A DNA stretch of 64,000 nucleotides from Antennarius striatus (taxonomy: Eukaryota; Chordata; Actinopteri; Lophiiformes; Antennariidae), in NCBI RefSeq assembly GCF_040054535.1, contig NC_090779.1, positions 21,627,001-21,691,000 on the forward strand. Reading direction: 5' to 3'. The notes beneath the pieces were generated by a model, which was given only the letters and a program-made list of their open reading frames with translations, searched no databases and had not been told where the DNA came from. Both the position numbers and the translations under genes were made by a program. How positions within the stretch are numbered: the stretch's first letter is position 1; the number at the start of each line of letters is the position of its first letter. Below are positions 1 to 11,074 of this stretch, piece by piece.

Positions 1-929
1 GAATTGCAAGTAGAAGTAGAAGTAGCTCACTAAATGAGCCCAAACTGTTTATTCTCAGTGCAATTTGTGCTGAAAAGACTGAAAAAGGTCAGAAAACTTG
101 AAGAATCCTACATTTACTGTCTGTAGATATATGAAGAAGGAACATCATCGCCAAAGTTCTGTCTCTCAATGCCAACTGAGACCTGCCGGAAACAAGTCAG
201 TCCAGTCTAGACTGACAGCCATCGCACCCAGTGTCGGAATACCGCCACCTCTTCCTGGTGGAGCTGTCGCCCTCTGTGCTCAGGCAGCCTGGTCATCCCA
301 GCCCAGCTTGGCTCAGCTAGGCGTCCTCCTGCCCGAATAATCAAATAGGAGCCCCTCCTTGGGGGAATAAAAGCCTTATTGTCCCGCTTCTCCTTTGTTT
401 GGCATTCCAGCAACATTTCTAGGTCACTGACTGCCTAAAAGCGCCGCTGCCTAAACTGATTCCACACTGAGGGAATTTACCCCCTCATACTTTTCCCAGC
501 GCTGCTAGGGAAACACAATTGGAAATATGTTCCCAGCAACAGCGGCCAGGCTGTCAAACCAGTCCAGCTTCTGTTTTCTGTCAGGGAAGATACATTATTG
601 TTGCTGAGCCAAACCTCCCATCAAAAGGCTCTTTCATGTTGATTATTGGGTGGATAGACTTTAAGACCCTTTTCCCGTTCACATCTCCCCACATAATTAT
701 CTCTAATTTACAATATTCTGTTTGCTCAATCCATAAAGAAGTTTTATTGTAGGTTTTGTCAGGAACTACTTTTCTGGATGTGACTCAGGTGACCCAACAT
801 GATGCATAATCCTGTTTTTCATTCTCATGTTTGATTTTTTTAATACAGACAAATGATGCAATAAATTTTCTGAGCTTCTACACCAGGTTTTGCAAGAAGT
901 TGCTTCCATTTTCTTGAACAGAATAAGAC
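1..929. other. Intergenic, no gene recognised
   Basis: Short open frames occur on both strands, but none has a recognisable domain, a plausible splice structure or a neighbouring exon. Positions 1-30 carry a small GTAGAA-type repeat. I see nothing else that can be supported here. Confidence 0.5.
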
Positions 930-1590
930 ACAAGCTGTGGTCAAGGAAATGACATTAGTCAGTTTGAGAAGGATCAAATCAATGGGAAGCATCAAGCAGA
1001 AACTACTATAACAAAGTTAAAAACTGTCCAACGCATTATTAAAAATTGGAAGGATAGTGGAGACTATTGTCTTCAAGGAAGAAATGTGTCCAGAAAAACT
1101 TCCTAAATTATTGTGATCGGCGATCACTTAACCGTTTGGTGAAATCAACTCGAAGAAAAACAACAGTACAATTCAGGGCAATGTTTAAAAGTAAAAGTAC
1201 ACTACAGAACATTTCCACATGTACAGTGCAAAGGGAACTCAAGGGATTAGGACTGACCGGCTGTGCAGCCTTAAGAAAACCACTAATCAGTGAGGCTATC
1301 TGGAAAACAAGGATTCAATTTGCTAAGAGGTCCAACAAAAATGTTCGAGTTGTGGCCTTTTTTATTGATGATTTTTTTTGGGCCAGGAGGTGTATTTCAG
1401 GGACAACCCGAGATTTTCATCATTTCAATAAAAACTATCGAACGAAATATGTCAAATACTACATCCACAAAGATGCAAAATTGTGTTTTAATGTTCATTC
1501 CAATACTATTTATTTCTCACTTCACGGAAAGATAGAGCCGTTTTGTTTTGAACCTGTATTGCTGGTATTTTATGGTTTTTATTGACAATC
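930..1590 (+). pseudogene. Decayed Tc1/mariner-like transposase fragment
   Basis: The plus strand reads as the N-terminal DNA-binding part of a Tc1-type transposase. Around 1090-1340 it contains the paired-like helix-turn-helix pattern DRRSLNRLVKSTRRKTT, then STCTVQRELKGLGLTGCAALRKPLISEA, both familiar from fish Tc1 elements. The upstream part (about 960-1090) continues the homology in another frame, and downstream of about 1360 the DDE catalytic half is degraded or missing. No intact terminal inverted repeats were found. It is a dead relic. Confidence 0.75.
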
Positions 1591-2620
1591 TATTTATTAC
1601 AAAAATATAAACAGATGTCATATAGTGTTTCATTAATAAACTATTTGTTATTGGTGGGGTTACGACCCACAAGCAGAACACCAGAAGAGAAGTTCATAGT
1701 TTAACAAAAAACAAAACTTGCTACAACAGCTTTCAGGTGAACGAACAAGGAACAGACCAACAGGCAAAAACCAGGAAACAAATAAAATCTCAAAAAGAAA
1801 GCTAAGGAGTACAAAGGGTTGGTGACAATCTGGCAGTACACTGAGGTCTGAGCTGTGTTTAAGTAGGTAGAGCCTGATTGGAGATGGGAAGCAGGTGGCT
1901 GTAGCAACACAGGTGACCGGAATGAGTGGATTGAGTGGGAGCGAACCGTGGGTACAGAGGACAGGAGGGAAAACTTCATTAAAAATAAATATATAGTCTA
2001 TTATAAAAACTTCATATAGTGTTTTACAGATAAATTACTCATTAAAAATAGTCTTTTATTCATAGTCTATTATAAAAAAAAATAGCATAGTCTTAAATGA
2101 AAAATTCAAAACAAATATTATATCATGATTTTGATAAACTGTGTTTTATTTATAGTCTATTATAAGCAAATTTCATGAAGTGTTTTATTGATAGACTAAA
2201 CTATTATAAACAAATATAGTGTTTTATTGGTCTATTTATTGTAAAAACAATTTACTATATGGTGTTTTAGTGACACACAATTTAATATGAATACATTTAC
2301 AGTGATTTAGTGACAACTTATATATAATAAGTAATATCATATAATGTTTTATTGATTCATGATTTTTAACACATATATAGTGGATATTCTATTTATGATT
2401 AACAAATATAGTACAGTGATTTATGGATAAATTTAATTTAATTTAATTTAATATACTGTTTTGATACCCGAAGGGAAATTAAGATGAACTATAAATAAAC
2501 TATTCATAAAAAACAAATATACTGTTTTATGGATAGTCTATTACAAACAAATATTGTTTAACTGATGATCTATCTTTAAATTTCCCAGTTTGGGATAAAT
2601 AAAGTATATCTATCTATCTA
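1560..2620. repeat. Degenerate AT-rich tandem array
   Basis: A unit of roughly 45-60 bp recurs with strong divergence. Its recognisable core is TATAGTCTATTATAAA followed by an A-rich spacer and ATAGTGTTTTATTGAT; copies are visible near 1570-1650, 1990, 2060, 2145, 2200, 2260, 2330, 2400 and 2510. About 340 bp of unrelated sequence (about 1650-1985) interrupts the array. A short ATTTA-type repeat lies at 2429-2452. Confidence 0.65.
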
Positions 2621-2648
2621 TGACAAAAAATTTCATACAATGCTTTAT

Positions 2649-2794
2649 CCGCGGTGCACTGGCGTCATGCCCGGAGTGTCCCCCGCCTCATGCCCTATGC
2701 AGCCGAGATAGGCTCCGGCTCCCCGTGACCCGCTGCGGTGGATATAGTGGTGGTAATCTGAAAATGACTGACTGACTGACTGACTGACTGACTG
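2649..2794 (+). mobile_element. 5'-truncated SINE copy, 12-bp target-site duplication
   Basis: The sequence matches the 3' third of the full-length SINE at 58119-58428: both share CGCGGTGCACTGGCGTCAT and a GGGATAGGCTCC-like block followed by CCGTGACCCGCTGC. It ends in a (GACT)n tract at about 2764-2796. The 12-bp duplication ACAATGCTTTAT flanks it at 2637-2648 and 2795-2806, so it is a genuine retroposition event inside the AT-rich array. Confidence 0.75.
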
Positions 2795-3039
2795 ACAATG
2801 CTTTATTGATAACCCATCTGATCTATGTCATACAGCCTGCGCTTTGATCTGTGGTCTTTGTTACAGGCATACCCACGAAATTACTTACATACGGAGGGAC
2901 ACGTGCAATTATAATATAGATGGAAAGAATCATCTGTAAATATTCTTCTATATTGGATCACATGAGATGTATAGATAAACTGATAACAGGGAGCTCAGGA
3001 GACCAACATCTTTTGGTCACCAACATCTTCTTCCACTTT

Positions 3040-3365
3040 CGCAGGTCACGGGTGTTCCTGGAGCCTGTCCCAAAGGACTTATGGGTGAGAGGCAGGGAAC
3101 ACTCTGGGCACAACGCCGGTGCACTGCAGAGCCACACAAAAGACAAACAACCACTCACGCACGCACTCACACCTACAGGAAATTTGGAACCAACCAATCC
3201 TGAAACACATGTTTTTGGAGGTGGGAGGAGGCCTGAGATCCCAGAGAGAACCCACACAGACAAGGGGAGAACATACAAACACCACAGAGAACAGGAACGG
3301 AACCTGGAACCGTTTTGCTGCGAGCCGACAGCGCTACCCACTGCGTCGACGTGCCACCCCATTAC
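3040..3365 (-). mobile_element. Old SINE-like repeat, reverse orientation
   Basis: Read on the minus strand this resembles a diverged member of the widespread fish repeat that begins with a tRNA-like head. The plus strand shows the complements: ACATGTTTTTGGAGGTGGGA, then the AGAGAACCCACACAGACAAG block, then a head region near 3310-3360. Open frames through it are by-products of the repeat. Family assignment rests on pattern recognition only. Confidence 0.55.
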
Positions 3366-4700
3366 AAGTCAACTGGCATCAAATCAAATTTTGTCTGTAA
3401 ATGTGCAGCTAGCTCTAATTTATCAAATATGTTTTTTTTAATATGTCTGTACTGGTGTTTGGAACAGAAGAACATTATCCAGCTCTGTCCCATCCTGGGT
3501 ATTTTGGTTACCGTGGAGGCCTGGCTCATGTCCACCAATCAGGGGGTGGTGATCCTGGACCTCCCAGTACATCAGTCTCATTCCAGGGCACAGCCCTGGG
3601 AGCAGCTGGGAGAATGTCAGGCTGTCCAGCAGCACAGCCTCAGTTTCCCTGTTGGACCATTGTTTCTTAATGAATGGGGATGTCTAATTACTGGAAGAGG
3701 AACTGAGGTTGCCAGTGTTCTGTACAAAAGATTTGAACACGCAAGTTTTGGTACCAGAAGAAAAAATGAAGGGCAAATAGATAATTAAAGTACAATGTGG
3801 TTTACATACAGAGTCCTTTCGGTGAGTTCATGATGAACGAGAATGTTTTTTATTATCCAGACCATGAATCTGCGAGGCGTGTTCAGTTTTGATCTTTCCT
3901 TTGATAAAACAGCAAGTGACAGATTTTGATAGAAAATAAAAATGTTTAGAGATAATTAGAAGTTGGGAACTACTAAGATCGTCCAAATATCGGTCCTGTT
4001 CCAAGATTCTTATGACGTTGTGACATGAATTTAGATGTCAGATGGTTTGCTGAAAGTGATAAAACACAGCTGATTAATTTTGATGCTCCCTTGACTGGCT
4101 GGTATTCTACTTGCATCTGAACATGCTAATGCTAAAGTACTAGAAAAGGCTACTTTAATGAGTAGTCTCAATTACCTGGTATATCAATCATGCCTATTAA
4201 TATTCTAGCTGTGTATTTAGTAACATAAGAAATTTCTAAGTATCAGAAGATTAAAACTGAAATACTGCATCTTACCTTAGTAACATGTTCATATATATTA
4301 TTAACATAAAAAATGTAGCATTGCTGCTGACATGCTCCAATCCAATGCATAAATACTCATGATCAGTTTTGGAGCACTGGCGATTTTTTTAGCAAATACA
4401 ACAGATCAGATCGGAAAGAAGTGACAACTCCTTTCACTGCACACGAGCCTCGGTCGTGGTACTGTACTGTTCCCTCCAGCAGCCAGCTGACAGGCAGACT
4501 CCTTCCATCGTCATGACAACAGCATGAGGAGACAATGGAGCGCTCTGTCCTCCTCAATTGGACGGTTGATGACGAAACCATGACGAGAAGAAGAAAAAAA
4601 AACACACGCTGAAATATGCTGAGCATGATGCAGCAGTTAAAAAGTACTCCAGGAAGACAGGACTGTTTTTCGATTTTATTTTTGTTTATCATTATGGCAA
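3366..4700. other. Intergenic, nothing recognised
   Basis: Open frames at 3438-3670 on both strands have a coding-like composition, but I do not recognise the translated products and see no supporting exon structure. The rest (3800-4700) is AT-rich single-copy-looking sequence. Confidence 0.4.
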
Positions 4701-4734
4701 CTAAATTAAAACAATATTCATCCATTCATCTGTT

Positions 4735-5080
4735 CTTCCATCTTCAGCTGCTTATCCAAATCCAAATCGCACTTACACTTTAGTCTATAGTAGCTGAATT
4801 GCAAGCGGGAAGCAGGGTACACCCTGGACAAGTCACTGGTTTATCACAGGGCCACACAGAAAGTCCAACACTCACTCACACTCACACCTACAGGCAATGT
4901 GATGTCACAAACCCACCTACGTTACATGTTTTTGGAGGTGGGGGGAAGCTGGATAACCCAGAGAGAACCCACCCACACAGGGAGAACATACAAACTCCAC
5001 ACAGAAAGGAATCAAACCCGGAACCTTCTAACTATGAGGCAATAGTGCTGCCTACGTACATCTCTCATCACATCTCTCTT
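4735..5080 (-). mobile_element. Second old SINE-like repeat, reverse orientation
   Basis: Same family pattern as 3040-3365. The plus strand shows a CCCTGGACAAGTCACTGGT block, a TTTTTGGAGGTGGGG block and the AGAGAACCCACCCACACAGG block in the same order, followed by a degraded head near 5010-5070. It lies directly next to the Rex3 element. Confidence 0.55.
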
Positions 5081-5120
5081 TTTCTCAACATAAAATAAAG
5101 TGATGCCTGATTTAATTATC

Positions 5121-6714
5121 CATCCATCTTCTTCCGCTTATCTGGGTCGGTTCGCGGGGGCAGCAGCTTAAGCAGGGAAGCCCAGACCAATACAGAGTCC
5201 GCATCACTGCAGACGCTGCACCGATCTGCCCCTCGATCTCCCGTTCCATCGTACCCTCACTCGTGAACGAGACCCCGAGATACTTGAACTCCTCCACTTG
5301 GGCGCTTCACACTCGGCTGTGAACCGCTCCAGTGGGAGTTGGAAATCACGGCTTGATGAAGCCAACAGCACCACGTCATCTGCAAAAAGCAGAGACGCAA
5401 TACTGAGGCCACCAAACCGGACAGCCTCAACGCCTTGGCTGTGCCTAGAAATTCTGTCCATAAATGTTGTGAACAGAATAGGTGACAAAGGGCAGCCTTG
5501 GCTGAGTCCAACCCTCACTGGAAACGAATCCGACTTACTGCCGGCAATGTGGACCAAACTCTGACATCGGTCGTAGAGGTACCGAACAGCCCTTATCAAG
5601 GGGTCCGGTACCCCATACTCCCGAAGCACCCCCCACGGAACCCCCCGAGGAACACGGTCGAACGTCTTCTCCAAGTCCACAAAACACATGTAGACTGGTT
5701 GGGCGAACTCCCATGTCCCCTCAAGGACCCTGCGGAGGGTGTAGAGCTGGTCCACTGTTCCATGGCCAGGACAAAAACCACACTGCTCCTCCTGAATTCG
5801 AGATTCGACTTCCCGTCGGACCCTCCTCTCCAGAACCCCTGAATAGACCTTGCCAGGGAGGCTGAGGAGTGTGATCCCCCTGTAGTTGGAACACACCCTC
5901 CGGTCCCCCTTCTTAAAAAGGGGGACCACTACCCCAGTCTGCCAATCCAGAGGCACTGTCCCCGATGTCCACGCGATGTTGCAGAGGCGTGTCAACCAGG
6001 ACAGCCCCACAACATCCAGAGCCTTTAAGAACTCCGGGCGGATCTCATCCACCCCCCGGCCCTGCCACCGAGGAGCTTTTTAACCACCTCGGTGACCTCA
6101 ACCCCAGAGATAGGAGAGCCCGTCTCAGAGAACCCAAACTCTGCTTCCTCACGGGAAGGCGTGTCGGTGGAATTGAGGAGGTCTTCGAAGTATTCTCCCT
6201 GAGTCACAACGTCCCGAGTTGAGGTCAGCAGCGCCCCATCCCCACTATTTACAGTGTTAATGCTGCACTGCTTCCCCCTCCTGAGACGTCTGATGGTGCA
6301 CCAGAATTTCCTCAAAGCCGTCTGGAAGTCTTCCTCCAAGGCCTGACTGAACTCCTCCCATGCCCGAGTTTTTGACTCAGCCACCACCAAAGCTGCATTC
6401 CGCTTGGCCAGCCAGTACCTATCAGCTGCCTCAGGAGTCCCACAGGCCAAAAAGGCCCGATAGGAGTCCTTCTTCAGCTTGATGGCATCCCTTATCGCCG
6501 GTGTCCACCAACGGGTTCGGGGATTGCCGCCACGACAGGCACCGACCACCTTATGGCCACAGCTGCAGTCAGCCGCCTCGACAATGGAGGCGCGGAACAT
6601 GGTCCACCTAGACTCAATGGTCCCCCGCTTCCCCCGGAACGTGGGTGAAGTTCTGCCGGAGGTGGGAGTTGAAACTCCTTCTGACAGGGGATTCCACCAG
6701 GCGTTCCCAGCAGA
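5121..6714 (-). mobile_element. Rex3 (RTE-clade) LINE, 5'-truncated, inactive
   Basis: On the minus strand this encodes the C-terminal part of a non-LTR retrotransposon polyprotein: the upstream linker (about 6600-6050) and a reverse transcriptase domain (about 6052-5204) with the catalytic motif FADD near 5370. The DNA matches the two short stretches commonly used as Rex3 PCR primers, near 5482-5502 and 5922-5944. The 14-bp duplication CTGATTTAATTATC flanks it at 5107-5120 and 6715-6728. The minus-strand 3' end is a short GATGGATG-type tail. The open frame is interrupted by a frameshift near 6050 and by damage downstream of 5300, so the copy is dead. Only about 1.6 kb remains. Confidence 0.85.
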
Positions 6715-7017
6715 CTGATTTAATTATCTGAAGTTTAAAAAAAGATTTGTAATCATATCTATATCTACAGTATTAAAATATGTCATGAACGCACAAAAAC
6801 ATGAGTGAGAAAGGAAAACGCTGTAAACTAATACCGACTGTTTCTTCATACCTAACATTCTATAAACAGTGAAGTCAGTACTCTAAACTCAGCGGTTTGA
6901 AGTTCATTTCATTCAAGTTTTTTAAAAAATGCACCTGATATGTCAACATGTCCACTAATCAAATTCATAGTCAGAAGGTCAGAACAAGCTCCACCCCTTA
7001 CTCTCTGAGGTCCGACC

Positions 7018-9940
7018 TCAGCAGCGTGTCCCCCCTATGGGGTAAGAAGCGGAGTTGGGCGTCTCCCGGCGCATGGTGTTAAACGGTGACAGCTCCAACT
7101 CGGTGGTGGGGCATTCGTTATCGTTGTCGCTGGCGGCGGTGGCGGGTGAACCGTGCGAGCCACACTCATCGCAGCAGCAACAACAACAGTCCAGGAATGC
7201 TTTGGTGAACGGCTGGCACAGGAAGAACAGCAACACCGGCGTCACCGCAGACTTACAGAAGAGCAGCAGCTGGCTGACCAGCTGCAGGATATCCAGAGTC
7301 CTCCTGGGAATGCTGGCGGCCATGTAGGCACTGATGATGTTGCAGATGTTTTCTGGAATGATGCAAAAGCCGTAGAGGATAGCCAACGCCACCACAGCAC
7401 AGTTCATCTGGCTCTCCAGTTGGATCTGCTTCTTGCTACCTCGAACGCAAGTACGGTCGGAGTGACGGATCTTCCGGGCGGTGACCAGCGAGCTGCAAAT
7501 AGTGAAAAGCGTCGGCAGGCAGAAGTAGCACCCAAAGTACCACCAGAGGCGCGCGCTGTCGTAGGTGAGTCCCAGGACGTACAGTGTGTCTGGGAGCTCG
7601 GTGGAGATGCGGACCACGCAGCGCTCACACGGCGTTACGCCTGGCGGGTCGCCGTCCTCGCTGACCAGCTGTCGGAGGAGCAGCTCAGGCAGCGCCAACA
7701 GCAGAGCGCCCACCCAGATGACGGCGAGCTTGGCCGTGGTGGACACCCAGTTCTCAATCATCTCGTAGTACATCTGCACGTTGCTGGCGGCGCGGAAACG
7801 GTCGATGCACAATGCGCATAATGTGAAGGTCGTGACCCCGAGAGATGCCACCTGAGAAGAGGAAGACACTGGGTTACACGTTTCGTTCTTGTCGGAGATG
7901 ATTATTCTGGGATTCTTCAGCCCATCAGTGCTCAGGCTCATCTTTCCACTGATGAACTTTACCTCTGAGCCCACCAGCCGCAGCTTCTCATCACCTACAT
8001 TACCCACAATGCTGCACATAGAAGCCCTGATGGCTAACGTAGCACATCTAGTGCAGCAATAAAGACTCCCGTTCATTTTAATCCTGGTGTTGTTTTGCGT
8101 TAAATCCATTAAACAGAGACAACAGGACTGATCTCAGATCTGCTGTTTCTCCTGACATCTGTAAATTAATTCCTGATGTCATGTAGGTCATTGTCTGAAG
8201 AGCTGTTAAGAAGATTAAACCCATATTTGGCCTTTTGTTTTAGGCTGCTGCTTGAAAACACTCTAACATGTTCACGCAGCCTAAAAAAAACCCACATATG
8301 TGTGTAGAGGTGAATATTTATAACCGCATGAAATCCTAATCTTTACAGCCTCCACTCTTCTGGTGGCAGATTTTTTAATCACAGTTTTGGAATAAGCAAC
8401 AAGGTTGACAGTTTTGGAATAAGCAACAAGGTTGATCCAGTTCAGACTCAATGGTGTGATGGAGGCGATCAGGTCTGACCCAGCTGGTGATCCGGTCCAT
8501 CCTAAAGGTGTTCAAAGGGATTGATCTTCATGGATCATGTGTACAAAGTGGTGTTCTGTACCATAAAGTAGATCTAACATGGGAAAAATCTATATTCTAC
8601 CAGCTCTGAGGCTCAGCAGAAAGTCTATTCAGGTTGAATCTCAGTCCACCGATCAGAGGGGCTTCCTGCTCCTCTGATCCCTCTGAGAGACTCTTTGTTA
8701 ATCCTGATCTTCACTCTGATTGGACAGAGACCTTGTTATGTTTTCTGATGTCAGATTTAAAGCCCCCCCCCCCCCCTCACAAGAGGCGACACTAAACCTG
8801 ATTTAAACGCTGATGTCTGGAGTTGCCGTTCACGGGAACAGGAAACTGCATTCCAACATTATTTTCTCAAAAAAACTCAAATTCAGACAAGAATCAGATC
8901 CATATCACAAAAACCCAATGGTGCAGGTACAAATACTCCTCCTCCATTTTTTATAAGCCCCTGCCATTCATTCACTTTTATCAATCAAACATCGACCCCT
9001 TGAACCCTCTCACCTCCAGGTAGGGGATGATCCTGCAGGAGAACTCCCCGAGCAGCCAGTTCTTGGTGAGTTCGTGGAACACCACGAGAGGAAGGCAGAA
9101 GAATATGATGATGAAGTCCCAGAGGGCCAGGTTGGCCAGCAGTGAGTTGGAGATGCTCCTCATGTAGTAGTTGTGACAAACGATGCACATGATCGACACG
9201 TTGCCGATGATCCCCACGCTGAAGATGACGGCGGCGATGATGATGACCGCGTACGCTCCGTATGACTCTGCTGTGACCGGGTAGAAGGGGTTTTTCAGCT
9301 GCTTCCTTCTGGTTCTCGGGTTCACCGGCCCGAACGGCGTGGAATCGGGGAAATCCGGCATTGGGAATTCCTCTTCATAGTCACTGGTGTTGAATCCAAA
9401 GGGGTTAATGAACTCTTGTTCCTGCGCCATCGCCGAGGGCAGAGCCTCCAGCGCGGCCGGAGGGCTGTCCTGAGGGGAGTCGCTCCGCTTCACCCTGCTG
9501 GGATTTGCGCTCCGACTTTTCCGCTGATCGTGCCGATAGCACCCGAGACGACCGGTGCGTCCACGCAAGGATAGTCCTGCTGGACCGCAACCACCGCCCC
9601 GTCTCTCAACTGTCGGTTCCTCATCCGTGCGCAAAGATTTATCTCCGTGTCCTCCGTTTTGCGCATCGCTTTTACGCACAGCGCGATTGGCTAAGTTTGT
9701 CCGGACACCGTCTGAGGTTGACGTTTTGTCCAACCACGAGGCCTTGGCAGTCGCACCATGCGTCCCCCAGTTGTCCTCGCCGGTCACGGTGCGCCATCTC
9801 CGGCTTTGGGCATTCCTGCTAGCGGCGGCGGATTCATAATGAGGACTGAAAGTCGTCTTTGTTTTCCTCCAGGGGAACTGACTCGCAGCGACCTCGCTGC
9901 AGAGCCACAGACACAGAGTCCTCGAGAATGGAAGCAGCAT
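7018..9940 (-). CDS. gpr37: Prosaposin-receptor-like GPCR GPR37
   Basis: Orphan class A G-protein-coupled receptor of the plasma membrane, related to endothelin receptors; in mammals it is neural and linked to parkin and prosaposin. Two coding exons, 9014-9940 and 7018-7851, join in phase to give 586 residues (human GPR37 is about 613). The ATG at 9940 is the first in the frame and starts a plausible signal peptide (about residues 1-20). A long, basic, poorly conserved ectodomain follows, with a furin-type RVKR at 149-152. The first transmembrane helix starts near residue 231, and the core motif KNPFYPV precedes it. The second exon carries the remaining helices, including the segments [19 protein letters not shown] and [13 protein letters not shown], then a CCCCCC palmitoylation-type cluster. 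The tail [15 protein letters not shown] separates it from GPR37L1. The single intron sits at the usual GPR37 position. Paralogue letter (a/b) is not assignable. Confidence 0.95.
8381..8434. repeat. Perfect 27-bp tandem duplication in the gpr37 intron
   Basis: ACAGTTTTGGAATAAGCAAC plus AAGGTTG is present twice without mismatch at 8381-8407 and 8408-8434. The absence of divergence implies a recent event. A 15-nt C tract lies nearby at about 8763-8777. Confidence 0.9.
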
Positions 9941-11020
9941 CGTGTGATTGAGTCTAACCCGCCAGATCAAACTGATGCTCTTTCCAAAGTGATCGATCCA
10001 TCTCTGGTTTCTGATAATACAACAACAACAACAAAATTAAATATAAAAATTCAAACTGTTAAAGAATATTACGTTTCATTTATTTTCGCGTCATAAAAAG
10101 CTTTCAAAAACTTTGGACTTGCATGAGACGCACCTGTCGGGTCTGGGCGGATGCGACTCCAGCCTGGAGGCATCACCTAGGATAGAAAAAACACAGCGGA
10201 GAGTTTTTCCTCAGCCTACGCTGGAAAACAGAAAGTAAAACTGCTCTGATCCTCCACAGCTGATGACGGAGGTTGTCTTCAGGTCATCTTCCGCCACGCA
10301 CAGCCGGACCGGCGTGTTCGAAGTTCAGGTAAGACGCGCAGTAGTGCCGTCGGAGGAGACAGCGCGTCAAAGTCTGACAGAGAGAAAGAAGACCAGTAAG
10401 TGGGAAGGGGAGGGCGGGATGGAGGAAGGGGGGGGTGAAGGGGGAGTCAGATGTGGAATCTAGGGGCGTAGCCTGGTTTTCTGAAGTGAGGGGGTCTGCA
10501 TTTCTACAAACTACTCATTGGGGCGCACCAGGACAGAGCTGCCCACCGCTCTACCTTTCACTGTATAGCGCATGTCTATGGGCCCCTTGTGTGTGTGTGT
10601 GTGTGTGTGTGTGTTTCAGGGGCCTGTACACACATATATGCATGTCAAAAATATACTGTATATAGAAAAACACGAGTGGAAAAATAATTCCACCAAGAGG
10701 GATTAATAAAGTACATTTACAGTACATAAATTACTCTTATCTGAATTCATTCCATCAACTGTTATTAAAAGCAAAAATCAACAAAACAAACAAAAAAATA
10801 CTTTTATTTTCAACAGATGGAACAAAGTCTGAAGCATTTACACCAACATTTGTAACCCTTGAACAAGAATCACAACCTGTCTGGAACAAATGTCGGATTC
10901 TGTATGAAGCTGCTAAAAAATTAACAACCACATGAAAAACAATGTCTTTTATTTTGAAAAACCAGACAGTAAAAAATTAGATGTCAGCAAACAACTTTAC
11001 ACCTTTCTGCAATATGAACA
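9941..11020. other. gpr37 promoter side and pot1 3' flank
   Basis: This interval holds the 5' flank of gpr37 (GC-rich to about 10480) and the 3' flank of pot1. A (TG)n microsatellite lies at about 10589-10614. On the minus strand, 10142-10184 is bounded by a good acceptor and donor and could be a non-coding gpr37 leader exon; that is only a guess. No other gene was seen. Confidence 0.45.
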
Positions 11021-11026
11021 TTTATT
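11021..11026 (-). promoter_or_regulatory. Candidate pot1 polyadenylation signal
   Basis: An AATAAA hexamer on the minus strand lies about 50 nt downstream of the pot1 stop codon, so the 3' UTR could be very short. Other candidates occur further downstream. Confidence 0.4.
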
Positions 11027-11074
11027 CAATTTAACACAATAAATCCAAGACAAACCGGGAAAGGCGTGAAAAGT

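Noticed and set aside
2920-3441. Open frames of 134 and 173 codons on both strands
   Set aside because: They run through the old SINE-like repeat at 3040-3365 and translate its conserved blocks, not a protein.
3315-3788. Open frame of 157 codons with coding-like composition near 3440-3670
   Set aside because: Both strands are open, neither product is recognised, and no splice partners were found, so it is left uncalled.
7153-7821. 222-codon plus-strand open frame over the gpr37 second exon
   Set aside because: It is the antisense shadow of the conserved receptor exon, with Gln/Arg/Ala-rich low-complexity translation and no domain.
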